A DNA stretch of 64,000 nt. Origin: Saccharopolyspora montiporae (GTDB lineage: Bacteria > Actinomycetota > Actinomycetes > Mycobacteriales > Pseudonocardiaceae). The position numbers and the translations under genes are program-made. The notes under the pieces are model-generated. The model had not been told where the DNA came from and ran no database searches. It saw only the letters and a list, made by a program, of their open reading frames with translations. Of the stretch, positions 27,325 through 36,847 are shown one piece after another. How positions within the stretch are numbered: position 1 is the first letter of the stretch; each line of letters begins with the position of its first letter. Where the stretch lies: assembly GCF_015209505.1 (NCBI RefSeq), contig NZ_JADEYC010000007.1:264645-328644 (forward strand), given 5' to 3'.

Positions 27325-28548
27325 GTGCGATCTCGGTACGGCACCCTGCAGCACGACCAGCTCGCCGTTCTCGTCCCGGAACTGCTGCTGGCCGGACAAC
27401 TCATCGACCGCTCGGCGATGGCCTGGTGCATCTCCGCCTTCGGCCGCGAAGAGATGACCCGGATCGCCATCGAGGAGTGGATGGCCGCCAGCCCCATCTA
27501 CACCCGGCGGATGCAGCGCGCGCTGCAGTACGAGGGCGATGACGTCCTGACCATCTTCAAGGGCCTGCAGCTGGACATCGGCGCTCCCCCGCAGTTCATG
27601 GACTTCCGCTACACCGTGCACGACCGGTGGCACGGCGAGTTCCACCTGGACCACTGCGGCGCGCTGATGGACGTGGAACCGATGGGCGAGCGCTACGTGC
27701 GCGCCATGTGCCACGACATCGAGGACCCGACGTTCGACGCCACCGCGGTGGCCACGAACCCGCGCGCCCAGGTGCGGCCGGTGCACCGGCCGCCGCGCGT
27801 GCCCGCCGACCGGAACCCGCACTGCGCCTGGACGGTGATCATCGACGAAGCGCACCCGCCGGTGACCGAATCCGAAGGCTGCCTGCGGCTGCAGCGCAGC
27901 CGGGCGGCGGACGTCGAGCTCGGCGCGATCGACCCGGCGCAGGACGGTGCCTGCGACTACACGGGCCCGCTGCGCAGCGACGTCGACTTCGCCGCGTTCT
28001 CCCATTCGGCGCTGGTGCGCATCGCCGACGAGGTGTCGCTGCAGATGCAGCTGCTCAACCTCGGTTTCGTGCACGCCGTGCACCGCAGGACCGGGCCGGA
28101 GCAGGCCCGCGAGATCTGCGCGAAGCAGCTGCTGGGCATCGCGGGCATCGCCGCCGAGCGCCTGCACCGCGCCCTGCGGCTGCCCGCCGACGCCGATGCG
28201 GCGTTGCGCGTGCTGTCCCTGCACCCGCTGCTGAACCCCGCGGCGTACGTCACCGCCGAGGTCACCGACAGCGCGCTGCACGTGGACCCGGGCCCCGCGC
28301 ACGAGGACGGGGCGTGGATCACGCTCTGCGGCCCGGACGATCCGGCGCCGCTGCAGGCCGTCGTGCGCGCCGTCGACCCGCACCTGGACGTCCGGGTCGA
28401 CGGCGACGCCTCCGCGTGGACCGCGCGGGTGGTGCGCAATCCGGCCGCAGCGCCGGAGTTCGACGAGGTCGCGGTGACCCGGGTCAGCAGCGGAGCCGGG
28501 TTCACCTTCCAGCCGCGCCGCTCGCTGCCGATCACCCCCGCGCGCTGA
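27325..28548 (+). CDS. Conserved-looking protein of unknown function
   Basis: 407 aa, not recognised. The start is GTG at 27325 with GGAGG 5 bases upstream; sequence before it is low-complexity. The N-terminal ~100 residues are helical (LVPELLLAGQLIDRSAMAWC). A His/Cys/Asp-rich centre follows (EFHLDHCGALMDVEPMGERY; MCHDIEDPTFDAT), which could bind metal, and the last ~150 residues are mixed. No signal peptide or membrane segment. It lies between the TetR gene (divergent) and a FadD ligase (32-base gap, same strand), with operator site D upstream. A role in CoA-linked lipid or steroid catabolism is inferred from position only. Confidence 0.75.
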   Translation: MRSRYGTLQHDQLAVLVPELLLAGQLIDRSAMAWCISAFGREEMTRIAIEEWMAASPIYTRRMQRALQYEGDDVLTIFKGLQLDIGAPPQFMDFRYTVHDRWHGEFHLDHCGALMDVEPMGERYVRAMCHDIEDPTFDATAVATNPRAQVRPVHRPPRVPADRNPHCAWTVIIDEAHPPVTESEGCLRLQRSRAADVELGAIDPAQDGACDYTGPLRSDVDFAAFSHSALVRIADEVSLQMQLLNLGFVHAVHRRTGPEQAREICAKQLLGIAGIAAERLHRALRLPADADAALRVLSLHPLLNPAAYVTAEVTDSALHVDPGPAHEDGAWITLCGPDDPAPLQAVVRAVDPHLDVRVDGDASAWTARVVRNPAAAPEFDEVAVTRVSSGAGFTFQPRRSLPITPAR

Positions 28549-28580
28549 ACCGCAGCCGGCACAGTGGAAGGAAGCGATCC

Positions 28581-30266
28581 ATGTCCGCTCCGAACACGAC
28601 GTTCGACCTGTCCACCGTTTTCGACACCGTCGCCCGCGCCGTTCCGGAACGCGAGGTCTTCGTGTGGGGCGGTCTCCGGCTGCGCTATCGCGAGATGAAC
28701 GCCCGCATCGACGGGCTCGCCCGCCACCTCGTGCAGCGTGGACTGGCCTGCCACGGCAACCGCGGCGACCTGGCCGGGCACGTCTCGCACCAGAGCCACC
28801 TCGGGCTGTACCTGCGCAACGGCAACGAATACCTGGAGAGCATGATCGCCGGGTACCGCGCCCGCACCGTGCCGGTGAACGTGAATTACCGCTACGTAGA
28901 CGAGGAACTGCACCACCTGCTGTCCGACACGCAGGTCCGCGCGCTGGTCTACCACGCCGAGTTCGCCCCGCAGGTCGCCGAGCTGCGTGCCCGGTTACCG
29001 CAGCTGGAGGTGCTCATCCAGGTCGCCGACGACAGCGGCAACGACCTGCTGCCCGGGGCCGTCGACTACGAGGAGGCCGTGCGCACCCCGCCGGGTACGG
29101 CGATGCCGGTGCCCGCCGGCGACGACCTCTACATCATCTGCACCGGCGGTACCACCGGACTGCCGAAAGCCGTGCTGTGGCACCAGGACGACATCTTCGT
29201 ACGCGCCATGGGCGGAACTCCGTTCGGTAGCGACCAGCCGTTCGACTCCTACGAGCAGATCGCCGAGGCGGCGCGTGACGGCGGCGACGGGATGCGGCTG
29301 CTGATGACCGCGCCGTTCATGCACGGTGCCGCGCAGTGGTCCACGTTCCACGTCGTCACCACCGGCGGCAGGCTCGTGCTGCCCGCGGACAACACCCGGC
29401 TGGACTGGGAGGACGCGCTGGCGGCCACCGCGCGAGAGGGCGTGATCAGCATACCGATCATCGGTGATGCCATGGCCCGCCCGATGCTCGCCGCGCTGGA
29501 GGGCGGCCGGTTCGACCTGTCCGGGCTGGCGGCCATCAACAACGGTGGTGCTCCGCTCTCCCCCGCGGTGCGGACCCGGTTGCTGGAGGCGTTGCCGCAC
29601 GTGCTGCTGCTCGACGCGGTCGGCTCCTCGGAGACCGGGATCCAGATGAACCACACCTCGGCCGCCGCGGCCGAAGCCGACACCGCGGTGTTCACGCCGG
29701 ACGCGACCACCACCGTCGTGGCCGACGACCTCGCCCGCGAACTGCCCCCGGGCGGCGGGCAGGGCTGGCTGGCGACGAAGGGGCGCGTTCCGCAGGGCTA
29801 CCTCGGTGACGAGGGCAAGACGGCGCGCACGTTCCCGGTCATCGGCGGCCGGCGGTACAGCGTTCCCGGTGATCGTGCGATCGCCTGCGCCGACGGGCGC
29901 ATCGAGCTGCTCGGCCGGGAAGGGCTGACCATCAATTCCGGGGGCGAGAAGATCTTCGTCGAGGAAGTGGAACGCGCGGTGGCCGCCCATCCCGAGGTCC
30001 GGGACGTGGTGGTCGTGGGCCGGCCGTCGGAACGCTGGGGCGACGAGGTCGTCGCGCTCGTCGAGCTCGACCCGGCCGACGCCACCAGCGATGCGGAGCT
30101 GCTGGCCGAGTGCGCCAAGCACATCGCGCGCTACAAGCTGCCGAAGACGATCCTGCGCTGCACGGGAATCGTGCGCTCTCCGGCGGGCAAGGCCGACTAC
30201 AGCTGGGCGCGCAGCTACGCGTGCTCCGCCCGGCCGGACGCGGAACCCGAGGCGCTGCGCCCGTAG
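28581..30266 (+). CDS. Acyl-CoA synthetase, FadD family (FadD19-like)
   Basis: 561 aa adenylate-forming ligase. P-loop-like ICTGGTTGLPKAVLW (~residues 190-205), LDAVGSSETG, GDRA, and GLTINSGGEKIFVEEVE are present, and the catalytic Lys lies in SPAGKADYSWA near the end. It converts a carboxylic acid to an acyl-CoA with ATP. The overall pattern resembles FadD19-type ligases that activate steroid side chains, but an extra segment near residue 55-70 (GNRGDLAGHVSHQS) is present. Follows the unknown 407-aa gene by 32 bases and is probably co-transcribed with it. Steroid specificity is an inference. Confidence 0.85.
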   Translation: MSAPNTTFDLSTVFDTVARAVPEREVFVWGGLRLRYREMNARIDGLARHLVQRGLACHGNRGDLAGHVSHQSHLGLYLRNGNEYLESMIAGYRARTVPVNVNYRYVDEELHHLLSDTQVRALVYHAEFAPQVAELRARLPQLEVLIQVADDSGNDLLPGAVDYEEAVRTPPGTAMPVPAGDDLYIICTGGTTGLPKAVLWHQDDIFVRAMGGTPFGSDQPFDSYEQIAEAARDGGDGMRLLMTAPFMHGAAQWSTFHVVTTGGRLVLPADNTRLDWEDALAATAREGVISIPIIGDAMARPMLAALEGGRFDLSGLAAINNGGAPLSPAVRTRLLEALPHVLLLDAVGSSETGIQMNHTSAAAAEADTAVFTPDATTTVVADDLARELPPGGGQGWLATKGRVPQGYLGDEGKTARTFPVIGGRRYSVPGDRAIACADGRIELLGREGLTINSGGEKIFVEEVERAVAAHPEVRDVVVVGRPSERWGDEVVALVELDPADATSDAELLAECAKHIARYKLPKTILRCTGIVRSPAGKADYSWARSYACSARPDAEPEALRP

Positions 30267-30410
30267 TACCGCAGGGCTCCCGTTGACCGGGACCGCACCG
30301 GCCCGCGCCCGTGGCAGACCGTAGCGTGCGTTACCGAAAACACCCAGCAGGAAACCGGAACCGGCGCACGCCGCCAACCCCGGCACCCGTTTTCGGCGAA
30401 GAGGTCGCTC

Positions 30411-31943
30411 ATGGACGAGTACTGTGACGTGCTGGTGGTCGGATCCGGCGGTGGTGCGCTCACCGGCGCCTACGTCGCCGCGCGCGAAGGGCTTTCGGTC
30501 ACCGTGCTGGAGGCGACCGACCAGTTCGGCGGCACGACCGCCTATTCCGGCGGTGGCATGTGGTTCCCGTGCAACGCGGTGCTGCGCCGCGCCGGTGATG
30601 ACGACACGATCGAGGTCGCTCGCGCCTACTTCCGCTCCGTCGTCGGCGAGCGGACCCCGCACGAACTGCAGGACGCGTTCCTGGACAACGGCGCGCCGCT
30701 GATCGACTACCTGGAAACCGATTCGAACCTGGAGTTCCAGGTCCTGCCCTGGCCGGACTATTTCGGCTCGGAGAAGCACGCCCGTCCGCAGGGCAGGCAC
30801 ATCGTCCCGAAACCGTGCTCGGCGAAGCGGCTCGGCTCGTTGCGCGACGCGCTGCGGGTTCCGCTGGACGCGGAACGCGGCGAGCAACCGCCCCCGGACA
30901 AGCTCGCCGGCGGCCAGGCACTCATCGGCCGGCTGCTCACCGCGCTGTCCGAGCAGCCCGGCGCGACCCTGCACCGCGAGGCGCCGTGCACCGACCTGCT
31001 CGTGGAAGGCGGTGCGGTCGTCGGTGCGAGCACGACCCGCGGCGGGAAGCCGGTCCGGATCCGCGCTCGGCGCGGTGTGCTGCTGGCCGCGGGCGGTTTC
31101 GAGCGCAACGCCGAGCTCCGGGAGCAGTGGGGGGTTCCCGGCGACGTGGCGGGCACGATGGGCTGCCCGGGCAACACCGGGCTCGCGCTGCGGGCGGCGC
31201 TGGCGGCCGGGGCGAGCACCGACCTGATGGATCAGGCCTGGTGGGCACCGGGACTGACCCACCCGGACGGCACCTCGACGTTCTCCCTGCTGTTCTCCGG
31301 TGGGATCTTCGTCGACGCGCTGGGTGAGCGGTTCACCAACGAATCCTGGCCCTACGACCGGATCGGCCGCGATGTGCTGGCCGGGATCGACGAGGGGACC
31401 CTGCACACCCCGTTCTGGATGATCTACGACGACCGCACCGGCGCGATCCCGCCGGTGGGCAGTGCGAGCGTGCCGCTGGCCGAGCCGGGCGCCTACGAGG
31501 CGGCAGGGCTCTGGCACAGCGCCGGGAGCCTGTCCGAGCTCGCCGGCCGGATCGGCGTTCCGGCCGATGCGTTGGAGCGGACCGTGGCCCGGTTCAACCG
31601 GATGGCGGCGTCCGGCACGGACGAGGACTTCCACCGCGGAGACGAGCCCTACGACCGGGCTTTCGTCGAGGAAGGCGGGTCGACGCTGGTGCCGATCGAG
31701 CGCGCGCCGTACCACGCCGCGGCGTTCGGCCTGTCCGACCTCGGTACCAAGGGCGGGCTGCGCACCGACGGCAGTGCGCGGGTGCTGGACGCGGCGGACC
31801 AGCCCATCCCCGGGCTCTACGCCGCGGGCAACTCGATGGCCGCGGTCAGCGGGACCACGTATCCGGCGGGCGGGAACCCGATCGGCGCCAGCATGGTGTT
31901 CAGCTACCTCGCGGCCCGCGACATGGCCGGAACGGGTCGGTGA
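30411..31943 (+). CDS. FAD-dependent 3-ketosteroid dehydrogenase-like flavoprotein (KstD family)
   Basis: 510 aa. N-terminal FAD-binding Rossmann DVLVVGSGGGALTGAY and FGGTTAYSGGGMW; the C-terminus has GLYAAGNSMAAVSGTTYPAG then NPIGASMVFSYLAARDM, the layout of 3-ketosteroid-delta-1-dehydrogenases and their relatives. These oxidise the steroid A ring. Related fumarate-reductase-like flavoproteins act on other ring ketones, so specificity is not certain. About 145 bases separate it from the FadD gene. No clear operator was seen in front. Confidence 0.78.
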   Translation: MDEYCDVLVVGSGGGALTGAYVAAREGLSVTVLEATDQFGGTTAYSGGGMWFPCNAVLRRAGDDDTIEVARAYFRSVVGERTPHELQDAFLDNGAPLIDYLETDSNLEFQVLPWPDYFGSEKHARPQGRHIVPKPCSAKRLGSLRDALRVPLDAERGEQPPPDKLAGGQALIGRLLTALSEQPGATLHREAPCTDLLVEGGAVVGASTTRGGKPVRIRARRGVLLAAGGFERNAELREQWGVPGDVAGTMGCPGNTGLALRAALAAGASTDLMDQAWWAPGLTHPDGTSTFSLLFSGGIFVDALGERFTNESWPYDRIGRDVLAGIDEGTLHTPFWMIYDDRTGAIPPVGSASVPLAEPGAYEAAGLWHSAGSLSELAGRIGVPADALERTVARFNRMAASGTDEDFHRGDEPYDRAFVEEGGSTLVPIERAPYHAAAFGLSDLGTKGGLRTDGSARVLDAADQPIPGLYAAGNSMAAVSGTTYPAGGNPIGASMVFSYLAARDMAGTGR

Positions 31944-32113
31944 CACTGCGGCGAACCGGGTCCACCGGACGGGTGCAGTTGCCCGAAACACCGGAAACCA
32001 CGTGACCCTGGTGCTACTTTCTGCCGATGTGGGCGAATTCGGGTCATCGTCCCGATCCGCCCCGCGCGACTCGGTGGACACCGCGGCTCCGGCCGCTGAT
32101 GAAGGAGCACCCG

Positions 32114-32986
32114 ATGGCATTTCTCTGGGGGATGCGGACTCTGGTGGCGGCCGCGGCAGCGGCACCACTGGCGTTCGCCGGACTTCCGGCCGCAGCGGCC
32201 GATATCCCCGACAAGACCGCGGACATCCTGCTGGTGCACGGTTTCGGCAGCGACTGCTCGGCGCTCAACGCCGCCAAGGACCACTTCCAGGAGCAGGTGC
32301 ACGTGGGGGCGGTCAAGACCGTCGGGTACCGCGGCACGGACGACTGCGACGTGGACCTCCCGGCCTCGGACAACGACACCCCGATCCAGGAGGTCGCGGC
32401 CGATCTGGCCCACTACGTCGATGACCACTACAGCTCGGTCCGGCCGGTCAACATCGTCGGGCACTCGATGGGCGGGCTCGTCACCCGCGTGGCGCTGCTC
32501 GGTTCCGCGCAGGAGTGGACCGAACCGGATTTCCCGGACGGAAAGCTGCCGGTGAACAACGTGGTCACCCTGGGCACGCCGCACCAAGGCATCGCAGACC
32601 CCGACCAGCACGACGCCGGGCAGTGGGAGCAGATGCGGCCGCACTCCGGGTTCATGAAGCGGTTGCGCGCGGACGGCAACGGACTCGACGCGGACTGGGC
32701 CGCCGGCACCGACTGGACGCTCGTCGGGTCCGCGGAGGACAAGACCGTCACGTACACCTCCGCCATCGACGAGGGAAACCGCGCTGACAAGAAGTTCGGC
32801 TACCAGGACGATCCCGAGGACGCCGACGCGGTGACGCACGACGGGCTGCGCACCATCGGCGAAGGCGCCTTCTCGCTGCGGTACTGGGAGAAGGGCGAGC
32901 CGACGCAGGAAACGGAGAACGGCTGGGCGCCGCTGGAGACCGCCTACAACGCGGCGACGCACCTGGACGACGACCTCCCGTCGTAA
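32114..32986 (+). CDS. Exported lipase/esterase-like alpha/beta hydrolase
   Basis: 290 aa. Sec-type signal peptide (residues ~1-30, ending LPAAAAD). The mature part has the oxyanion-loop ILLVHGFGSD, nucleophile elbow GHSMGG and a likely catalytic His in AVTHDGLRTI, as in small secreted triacylglycerol lipases. It would act outside the cell on lipid esters, for example releasing fatty acids or sterols. The start ATG 32114 has AGGAG 7 bases upstream; an earlier in-frame ATG (MKEHP) has none. No shared promoter with neighbours. Confidence 0.82.
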   Translation: MAFLWGMRTLVAAAAAAPLAFAGLPAAAADIPDKTADILLVHGFGSDCSALNAAKDHFQEQVHVGAVKTVGYRGTDDCDVDLPASDNDTPIQEVAADLAHYVDDHYSSVRPVNIVGHSMGGLVTRVALLGSAQEWTEPDFPDGKLPVNNVVTLGTPHQGIADPDQHDAGQWEQMRPHSGFMKRLRADGNGLDADWAAGTDWTLVGSAEDKTVTYTSAIDEGNRADKKFGYQDDPEDADAVTHDGLRTIGEGAFSLRYWEKGEPTQETENGWAPLETAYNAATHLDDDLPS

Positions 32987-33099
32987 CAGACCGATTCCGC
33001 CACCCGATGGCAGCGAGGCCGAGGCGGGCGACCCCGTGGTCGCCCGCCTCGCGCACGTCCAGCCCCCGGCCCGGTTCTCCCCTCGACCGAACCTGCAAT

Positions 33100-33118
33100 G
33101 GACACGCGTCTGGACAAC
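33100..33118. promoter_or_regulatory. GGACA-type operator upstream of the DAP-dehydrogenase-like gene (site E)
   Basis: GGACACGCGTCTGGACAAC, almost identical to site C, lies 58 bases before the start codon at 33176 in the 190-base gap after the lipase gene. Confidence 0.6.
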
Positions 33119-33175
33119 CGGCCACAATGGGAATGCGCCGAACTTCCACCGACACCGGCGCGAGGGGACGTGCAC

Positions 33176-34246
33176 ATGAGCATCCGTGTGGCACACATCG
33201 GAACCGGCAACGTCGGAAAGCTCGCGCTGGCCGGGATCCTGACCGCCGAGGACTTCGAGCTCACCGGGATCGGCGTGTCCAACCCGGCGAAGATCGGCAT
33301 GGACGCCGGGGAACTGGCCGGCTTGGACCGGACCACCGGTGTGCTCGCGACCGACGATCTGGACGCGGTGCTGGCCACCGCACCGGACTGCGTCGTGTAC
33401 TGCGCCATGGGCGACGTGCGCCTCGCCGAAGCGGCGCAGGACTGCCGACGGATCCTGGACGCCGGGATCGACGTCGTCGGTTCCGCCCCGGTCTCGCTGC
33501 AGTACCCGTGGGGCGTGCTCCCGGACCGCTTCATCGAACCGGTGGCGCAGGCCGCGGAGCGGGGCGCGGCGAGCTTGTTCATCACCGGGATCGACCCCGG
33601 TTTCGCCAACGACCTCGTGCCGCTGGCGTTCGCGAGCACGTGCCAGCACATCGAACAGGTGCGCTGCACCGAGATCGCCGACTACGCCACCTACGACGGC
33701 GCGACCGTCATGTTCGACGTGATGGGCTTCGGCCAACCCACCGAGGAAGTCCCGATGCTGTTCCAGCCCGGTGTGCTCAGCACGGCCTGGGGCACCGCGA
33801 TCCGCCAGTTGGCGGCGGGACTCGGGATGGAGGTCGACGAGATCACCGAGTCCTGCGAGCGGGAGCCCGCCCCGGAGGCGTTCGAGGTGGCCGCGGGGCA
33901 CATCCCGGCGGGCGGCACGGCCGCGGTGCGGTTCACCATCACCGGGATCGTCGGCGGGGAGCCGGCGATCGTCGTGGAGCACGTGACCCGGTTGCGCGAG
34001 GACCTGCGCCCGGACTGGGCGCAGCCGGCGCAGGCCGGTGGCTCATACCGGGTGGAGATCACCGGCGAACCGTCCTACGCGGTCGACATCTGCCCGAGCA
34101 GCGTGCAGGGCGACCACAACCACGCCGCGATCGTCGCCGCGGCGGGCCGCATCGTCAACGCGGTTCCGGCCGTCGTCGCCGCACCGGCCGGTATTCGCAC
34201 CGCCCTGGACATGCCGCTGGTCACCGGCAGACGCTTCGCCAAGTAG
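33176..34246 (+). CDS. Diaminopentanoate dehydrogenase-like / dihydrodipicolinate reductase-like oxidoreductase
   Basis: 356 aa. N-terminal NAD(P)-binding fold (VAHIGTGNVGKLALAGIL) of the dihydrodipicolinate-reductase type, followed by a domain resembling the C-terminal part of 2,4-diaminopentanoate dehydrogenases (ITGIDPGFANDLVPLAF; EITGEPSYAVDICPSS). Many actinobacterial homologues sit in lipid or steroid gene clusters and have no proven substrate. The ATG at 33176 has GAGGGG 8 bases upstream; an earlier start would fall inside operator site E. Confidence 0.75.
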   Translation: MSIRVAHIGTGNVGKLALAGILTAEDFELTGIGVSNPAKIGMDAGELAGLDRTTGVLATDDLDAVLATAPDCVVYCAMGDVRLAEAAQDCRRILDAGIDVVGSAPVSLQYPWGVLPDRFIEPVAQAAERGAASLFITGIDPGFANDLVPLAFASTCQHIEQVRCTEIADYATYDGATVMFDVMGFGQPTEEVPMLFQPGVLSTAWGTAIRQLAAGLGMEVDEITESCEREPAPEAFEVAAGHIPAGGTAAVRFTITGIVGGEPAIVVEHVTRLREDLRPDWAQPAQAGGSYRVEITGEPSYAVDICPSSVQGDHNHAAIVAAAGRIVNAVPAVVAAPAGIRTALDMPLVTGRRFAK

Positions 34247-34250
34247 CGCG

Positions 34251-34283
34251 GCGCCGCGGCACCGGCCACCGGCGCCGCGGCGC
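34251..34283. terminator. GC-rich hairpin between converging genes
   Basis: A 15-bp stem with one mismatch: arm 34251-34265 pairs with 34269-34283 around a CCA loop. It lies between the stop of the oxidoreductase gene and the converging FabG3-like gene. Probably a bidirectional terminator without a U-tract. Confidence 0.6.
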
Positions 34284-34289
34284 ACCGGG

Positions 34290-35024
34290 TCACTTGTGCG
34301 GGACGTCGGCGACCAGACCGCCGTCCACGACGAACTCGGAACCCGTTGCGTACGAGGACTCGTCGCTGGCCAGGAAGAGCACGAACGTCGCCACTTCGGC
34401 CGGATCGGCGGGCCGCCCCAGCGGGGCTTTGATCATGTCGTCCGGGATGCCCTCGGTCATCGGGGTGCGGATCAGGCCGGGATGGATCGAGTTGACCCGG
34501 ATGTTGTGCTGCGCCAGTTCGAGCGCGGTCGATTTGGCCAGCCCGCGCACCGCCCACTTCGTGGCCACATAACCGTGCGCCCACGGGCTGCCGCGCAGGC
34601 CCTCCACCGAGGACACATTCATGATGGACCCGCCGCCCGCCTCGATCATCGGGTCGGTGACCGCCCGGATACCCAGGAAGCTGCCGGTGAGGTTCACGTC
34701 CAGGATCCGCTGCCACTGCTGCAGGTCGAACTTCTGGATGGCGCTGCCGTTGACGATGCCCGCGTTGTTGACCAGTACGTTGATCCGGCCGAATTCCTGA
34801 ACCGCAGTGGAAACCGCGTGCTGCCACTGGTCGGGTTCGGTGACATCCAGCGGCACGTAACGCGCAGCAGAACCCAGTTCGTCGGCGAGCGCTTTGCCCT
34901 CGTCATCGAGGATGTCCCCGATGACCACCTTCGCGCCCTCCGCGACGAGCGAGCGCGCGTGCGCGGCTCCCATTCCACGGGAACCACCGGTGATGATTGC
35001 GACCTTGCCGTCGACACGTCCCAT
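34290..35024 (-). CDS. 3-alpha/20-beta-hydroxysteroid dehydrogenase-like SDR (FabG3-like)
   Basis: 244 aa. SDR with GGSRGMGAAHA, NNAG, catalytic Ser in NVSSVEG and YVATK. Long stretches (AEGAKVVIGDILDDEGKALA, IRVNSIHPGLIRTPMTEGIP, DESSYATGSEFVVDGG) agree with recalled M. tuberculosis FabG3 (Rv2002), a 3-alpha,20-beta-hydroxysteroid dehydrogenase. The ATG at 35024 has no good ribosome-binding site. A KstR-like operator lies 23 bases upstream, where it would overlap the promoter. It probably reduces or oxidises a steroid keto or hydroxyl group. Confidence 0.88.
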   Translation of the reverse strand: MGRVDGKVAIITGGSRGMGAAHARSLVAEGAKVVIGDILDDEGKALADELGSAARYVPLDVTEPDQWQHAVSTAVQEFGRINVLVNNAGIVNGSAIQKFDLQQWQRILDVNLTGSFLGIRAVTDPMIEAGGGSIMNVSSVEGLRGSPWAHGYVATKWAVRGLAKSTALELAQHNIRVNSIHPGLIRTPMTEGIPDDMIKAPLGRPADPAEVATFVLFLASDESSYATGSEFVVDGGLVADVPHK

Positions 35025-35046
35025 ATTCTCGGACAGTACTGCAAGG

Positions 35047-35060
35047 TAGAACACGTTTCA
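35047..35060. promoter_or_regulatory. KstR-like operator before the hydroxysteroid dehydrogenase
   Basis: TAGAACACGTTTCA matches the full KstR consensus TNNAACNNGTTNNA. It is 23 bases upstream of the start codon at 35024. Confidence 0.65.
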
Positions 35061-35153
35061 ATGCACTGTTCCGGGCATTCGCGCCAAGAAGGGAGGCGGG
35101 ATTCTCCCGTCCACCGGACTGCAGCGGCGCCCCGCCAACACCTGGATGCCCGC

Positions 35154-36764
35154 TCAGCGCAGGATCTCCTCCGCGCAGCGCTCACCGATCATGATCGCGG
35201 GGGCGTTGGTGTTGCCACCGGTGATGGACGGGATGACCGACGCGTCCGCAACGCGCAGTCCGTCCACACCGCGGACCTTGAGGTCCGGACCGACCACCGC
35301 GCGCTCGTCCGAGCCCATCCGGCAGGTGCCCACCGGGTGGTACACGCTGTGCACGAAGTTCGGCAGCACGCGGCGCATCTCGCGCTCGTCGCGGTACTCC
35401 TCCCCCGGCCCGATCTCGCCTTGGCTGTCCCCGACGCCGGCCATCGTCTCGCGCACCATCCGCACGCCTTCCAGCAGGACCTCGGTGTCCTGCTGCGCCT
35501 TCAGGTAGGCGGGGTCGATCAGCGGTGCCGCCAGCGGGTCCGCGCTCTTCAGCCGCACGGTCCCCCGGCTCTCCGGGTAGATCAGCGTGGGGAACACGCT
35601 CTGGCCGGGCTTGGTGGTCGGCGGCCGGAGCCCCTTGTCCGAGTCCTGGTTCGGCACCGGGTACACCCAGTACAGGCTCAGCAGCTGCAAGTCGGGGACC
35701 GATCCGGCGTAGGAGGTGCGCACGAAACCGGAGGCCTCGAACTGCGAACCCGCGGCCCACCCGCGTCCGGGGCGGATCATCTCGCGCAGCAGCCCGCCGG
35801 CGAAGTACGCGGGCGTCGGTTTGCGCAGCGCCGAGTCCATCCGGAAGGAGATCGGCACGAACAGGTGGTCGTGCAGGTTGTCACCGACCGGCAGGTCCGC
35901 GCGCGGCTCGATGCCGTGCCCGCGGAGGTGCTCGGCGGGGCCGACCCCGGACAGCATCAGGATCTGCGGCGAACCGAAAGCCCCTGCGGACAGCACCACT
36001 TCGCTACCGGCGTGCACGGTGTGCTTGGTGCCCTTCTTGTCCGCGACCTCGATGCCCGTCGCGCGCGAGCCGCGGAACACCACCTTGGTCACCGTGGCGT
36101 CGGTGAGCACCACCAGGTTGTTCGGCCGGTCGTCGTGCAGGTAACCCTTGGACGAGGAGTACCGCACACCGCGGTCCGCGCTGAGCTGGAACGCGGAGAT
36201 GCCCTCCTGGCTCTCCCCGTTGTAGTCCTCGACCCGAGGAACCCCGAGCCTGCTGGTGGCCGCGTCCATGAAGTCGCTCGCGGCGTCGGTCATCGTGTTC
36301 ACCCGCCGCACGCGGATGGGGCCGCCGGAACCGCGCAGCTCGGATGCGCCGCCCTCCCAGTCCTCCAGCCGCTTGAACGCGGGGAGCACGTCGTCGAACG
36401 ACCAGCCCTTGCACCCGTCACTGGCCCAATCGTCGTAATTCTGCCGGTTCCCACGCACGAACAGCATTCCGTTGATCGAGCTGGACCCGCCGAGCACCCG
36501 GCCGCGGGTCTGCGGGACCACCCGCTGCCACGCGTCGGTCTGCGGAACCGACTTGTAGCCCCAGTCGAAGTTCTTCTTCAGCTCGGGTGTCGACAGCATC
36601 GCCGCGATGGCGCCCGGGATGCGCAACAGGCTCTTCAGCGGCCCCCGGTCATCCCGACCCCCGGCCTCCACGAGGACGACCGAGGCTCCGCTGTCCGCGA
36701 GCCTGCGTGCGACCGCGCATCCCGCGCTGCCGGCTCCTACCACGACGTAGTCAGCCTGAGACAT
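35154..36764 (-). CDS. GMC-family oxidoreductase (choline dehydrogenase/cholesterol-oxidase superfamily)
   Basis: 536 aa. N-terminal FAD site (DYVVVGAGSAGCAVARRLAD), GMC signature GRVLGGSSSINGMLFVRG, second signature GAFGSPQILMLSGVGP, and catalytic His in YHPVGTCRMG with the Asn of SITGGNTNAPAIM. It oxidises an alcohol with FAD. GMC enzymes act on choline, alkanols, sugars or sterols, so the substrate is uncertain; the KstR-like site upstream points to steroid metabolism. GAAGGG lies about 10 bases before the ATG. Confidence 0.88.
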   Translation of the reverse strand: MSQADYVVVGAGSAGCAVARRLADSGASVVLVEAGGRDDRGPLKSLLRIPGAIAAMLSTPELKKNFDWGYKSVPQTDAWQRVVPQTRGRVLGGSSSINGMLFVRGNRQNYDDWASDGCKGWSFDDVLPAFKRLEDWEGGASELRGSGGPIRVRRVNTMTDAASDFMDAATSRLGVPRVEDYNGESQEGISAFQLSADRGVRYSSSKGYLHDDRPNNLVVLTDATVTKVVFRGSRATGIEVADKKGTKHTVHAGSEVVLSAGAFGSPQILMLSGVGPAEHLRGHGIEPRADLPVGDNLHDHLFVPISFRMDSALRKPTPAYFAGGLLREMIRPGRGWAAGSQFEASGFVRTSYAGSVPDLQLLSLYWVYPVPNQDSDKGLRPPTTKPGQSVFPTLIYPESRGTVRLKSADPLAAPLIDPAYLKAQQDTEVLLEGVRMVRETMAGVGDSQGEIGPGEEYRDEREMRRVLPNFVHSVYHPVGTCRMGSDERAVVGPDLKVRGVDGLRVADASVIPSITGGNTNAPAIMIGERCAEEILR

Positions 36765-36833
36765 GGTGTGGCGCCCTTCTCCGGTCGGTTCCGCCCGACA
36801 CCTCGACGACGATCGGGACGACTACCAGTAGAG

Positions 36834-36847
36834 TAGAACGTGTTACA
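36834..36847. promoter_or_regulatory. KstR-like operator before the GMC oxidoreductase
   Basis: TAGAACGTGTTACA matches every defined base of TNNAACNNGTTNNA. It is 70 bases upstream of the GMC oxidoreductase start. Confidence 0.65.

Noticed and set aside
28995..32168. Minus-strand open frame of 1057 codons
   Set aside because: It runs antisense to the FadD, KstD-like and lipase genes and shows only Arg/Pro/Gly-rich sequence without family motifs. A GC-bias shadow.
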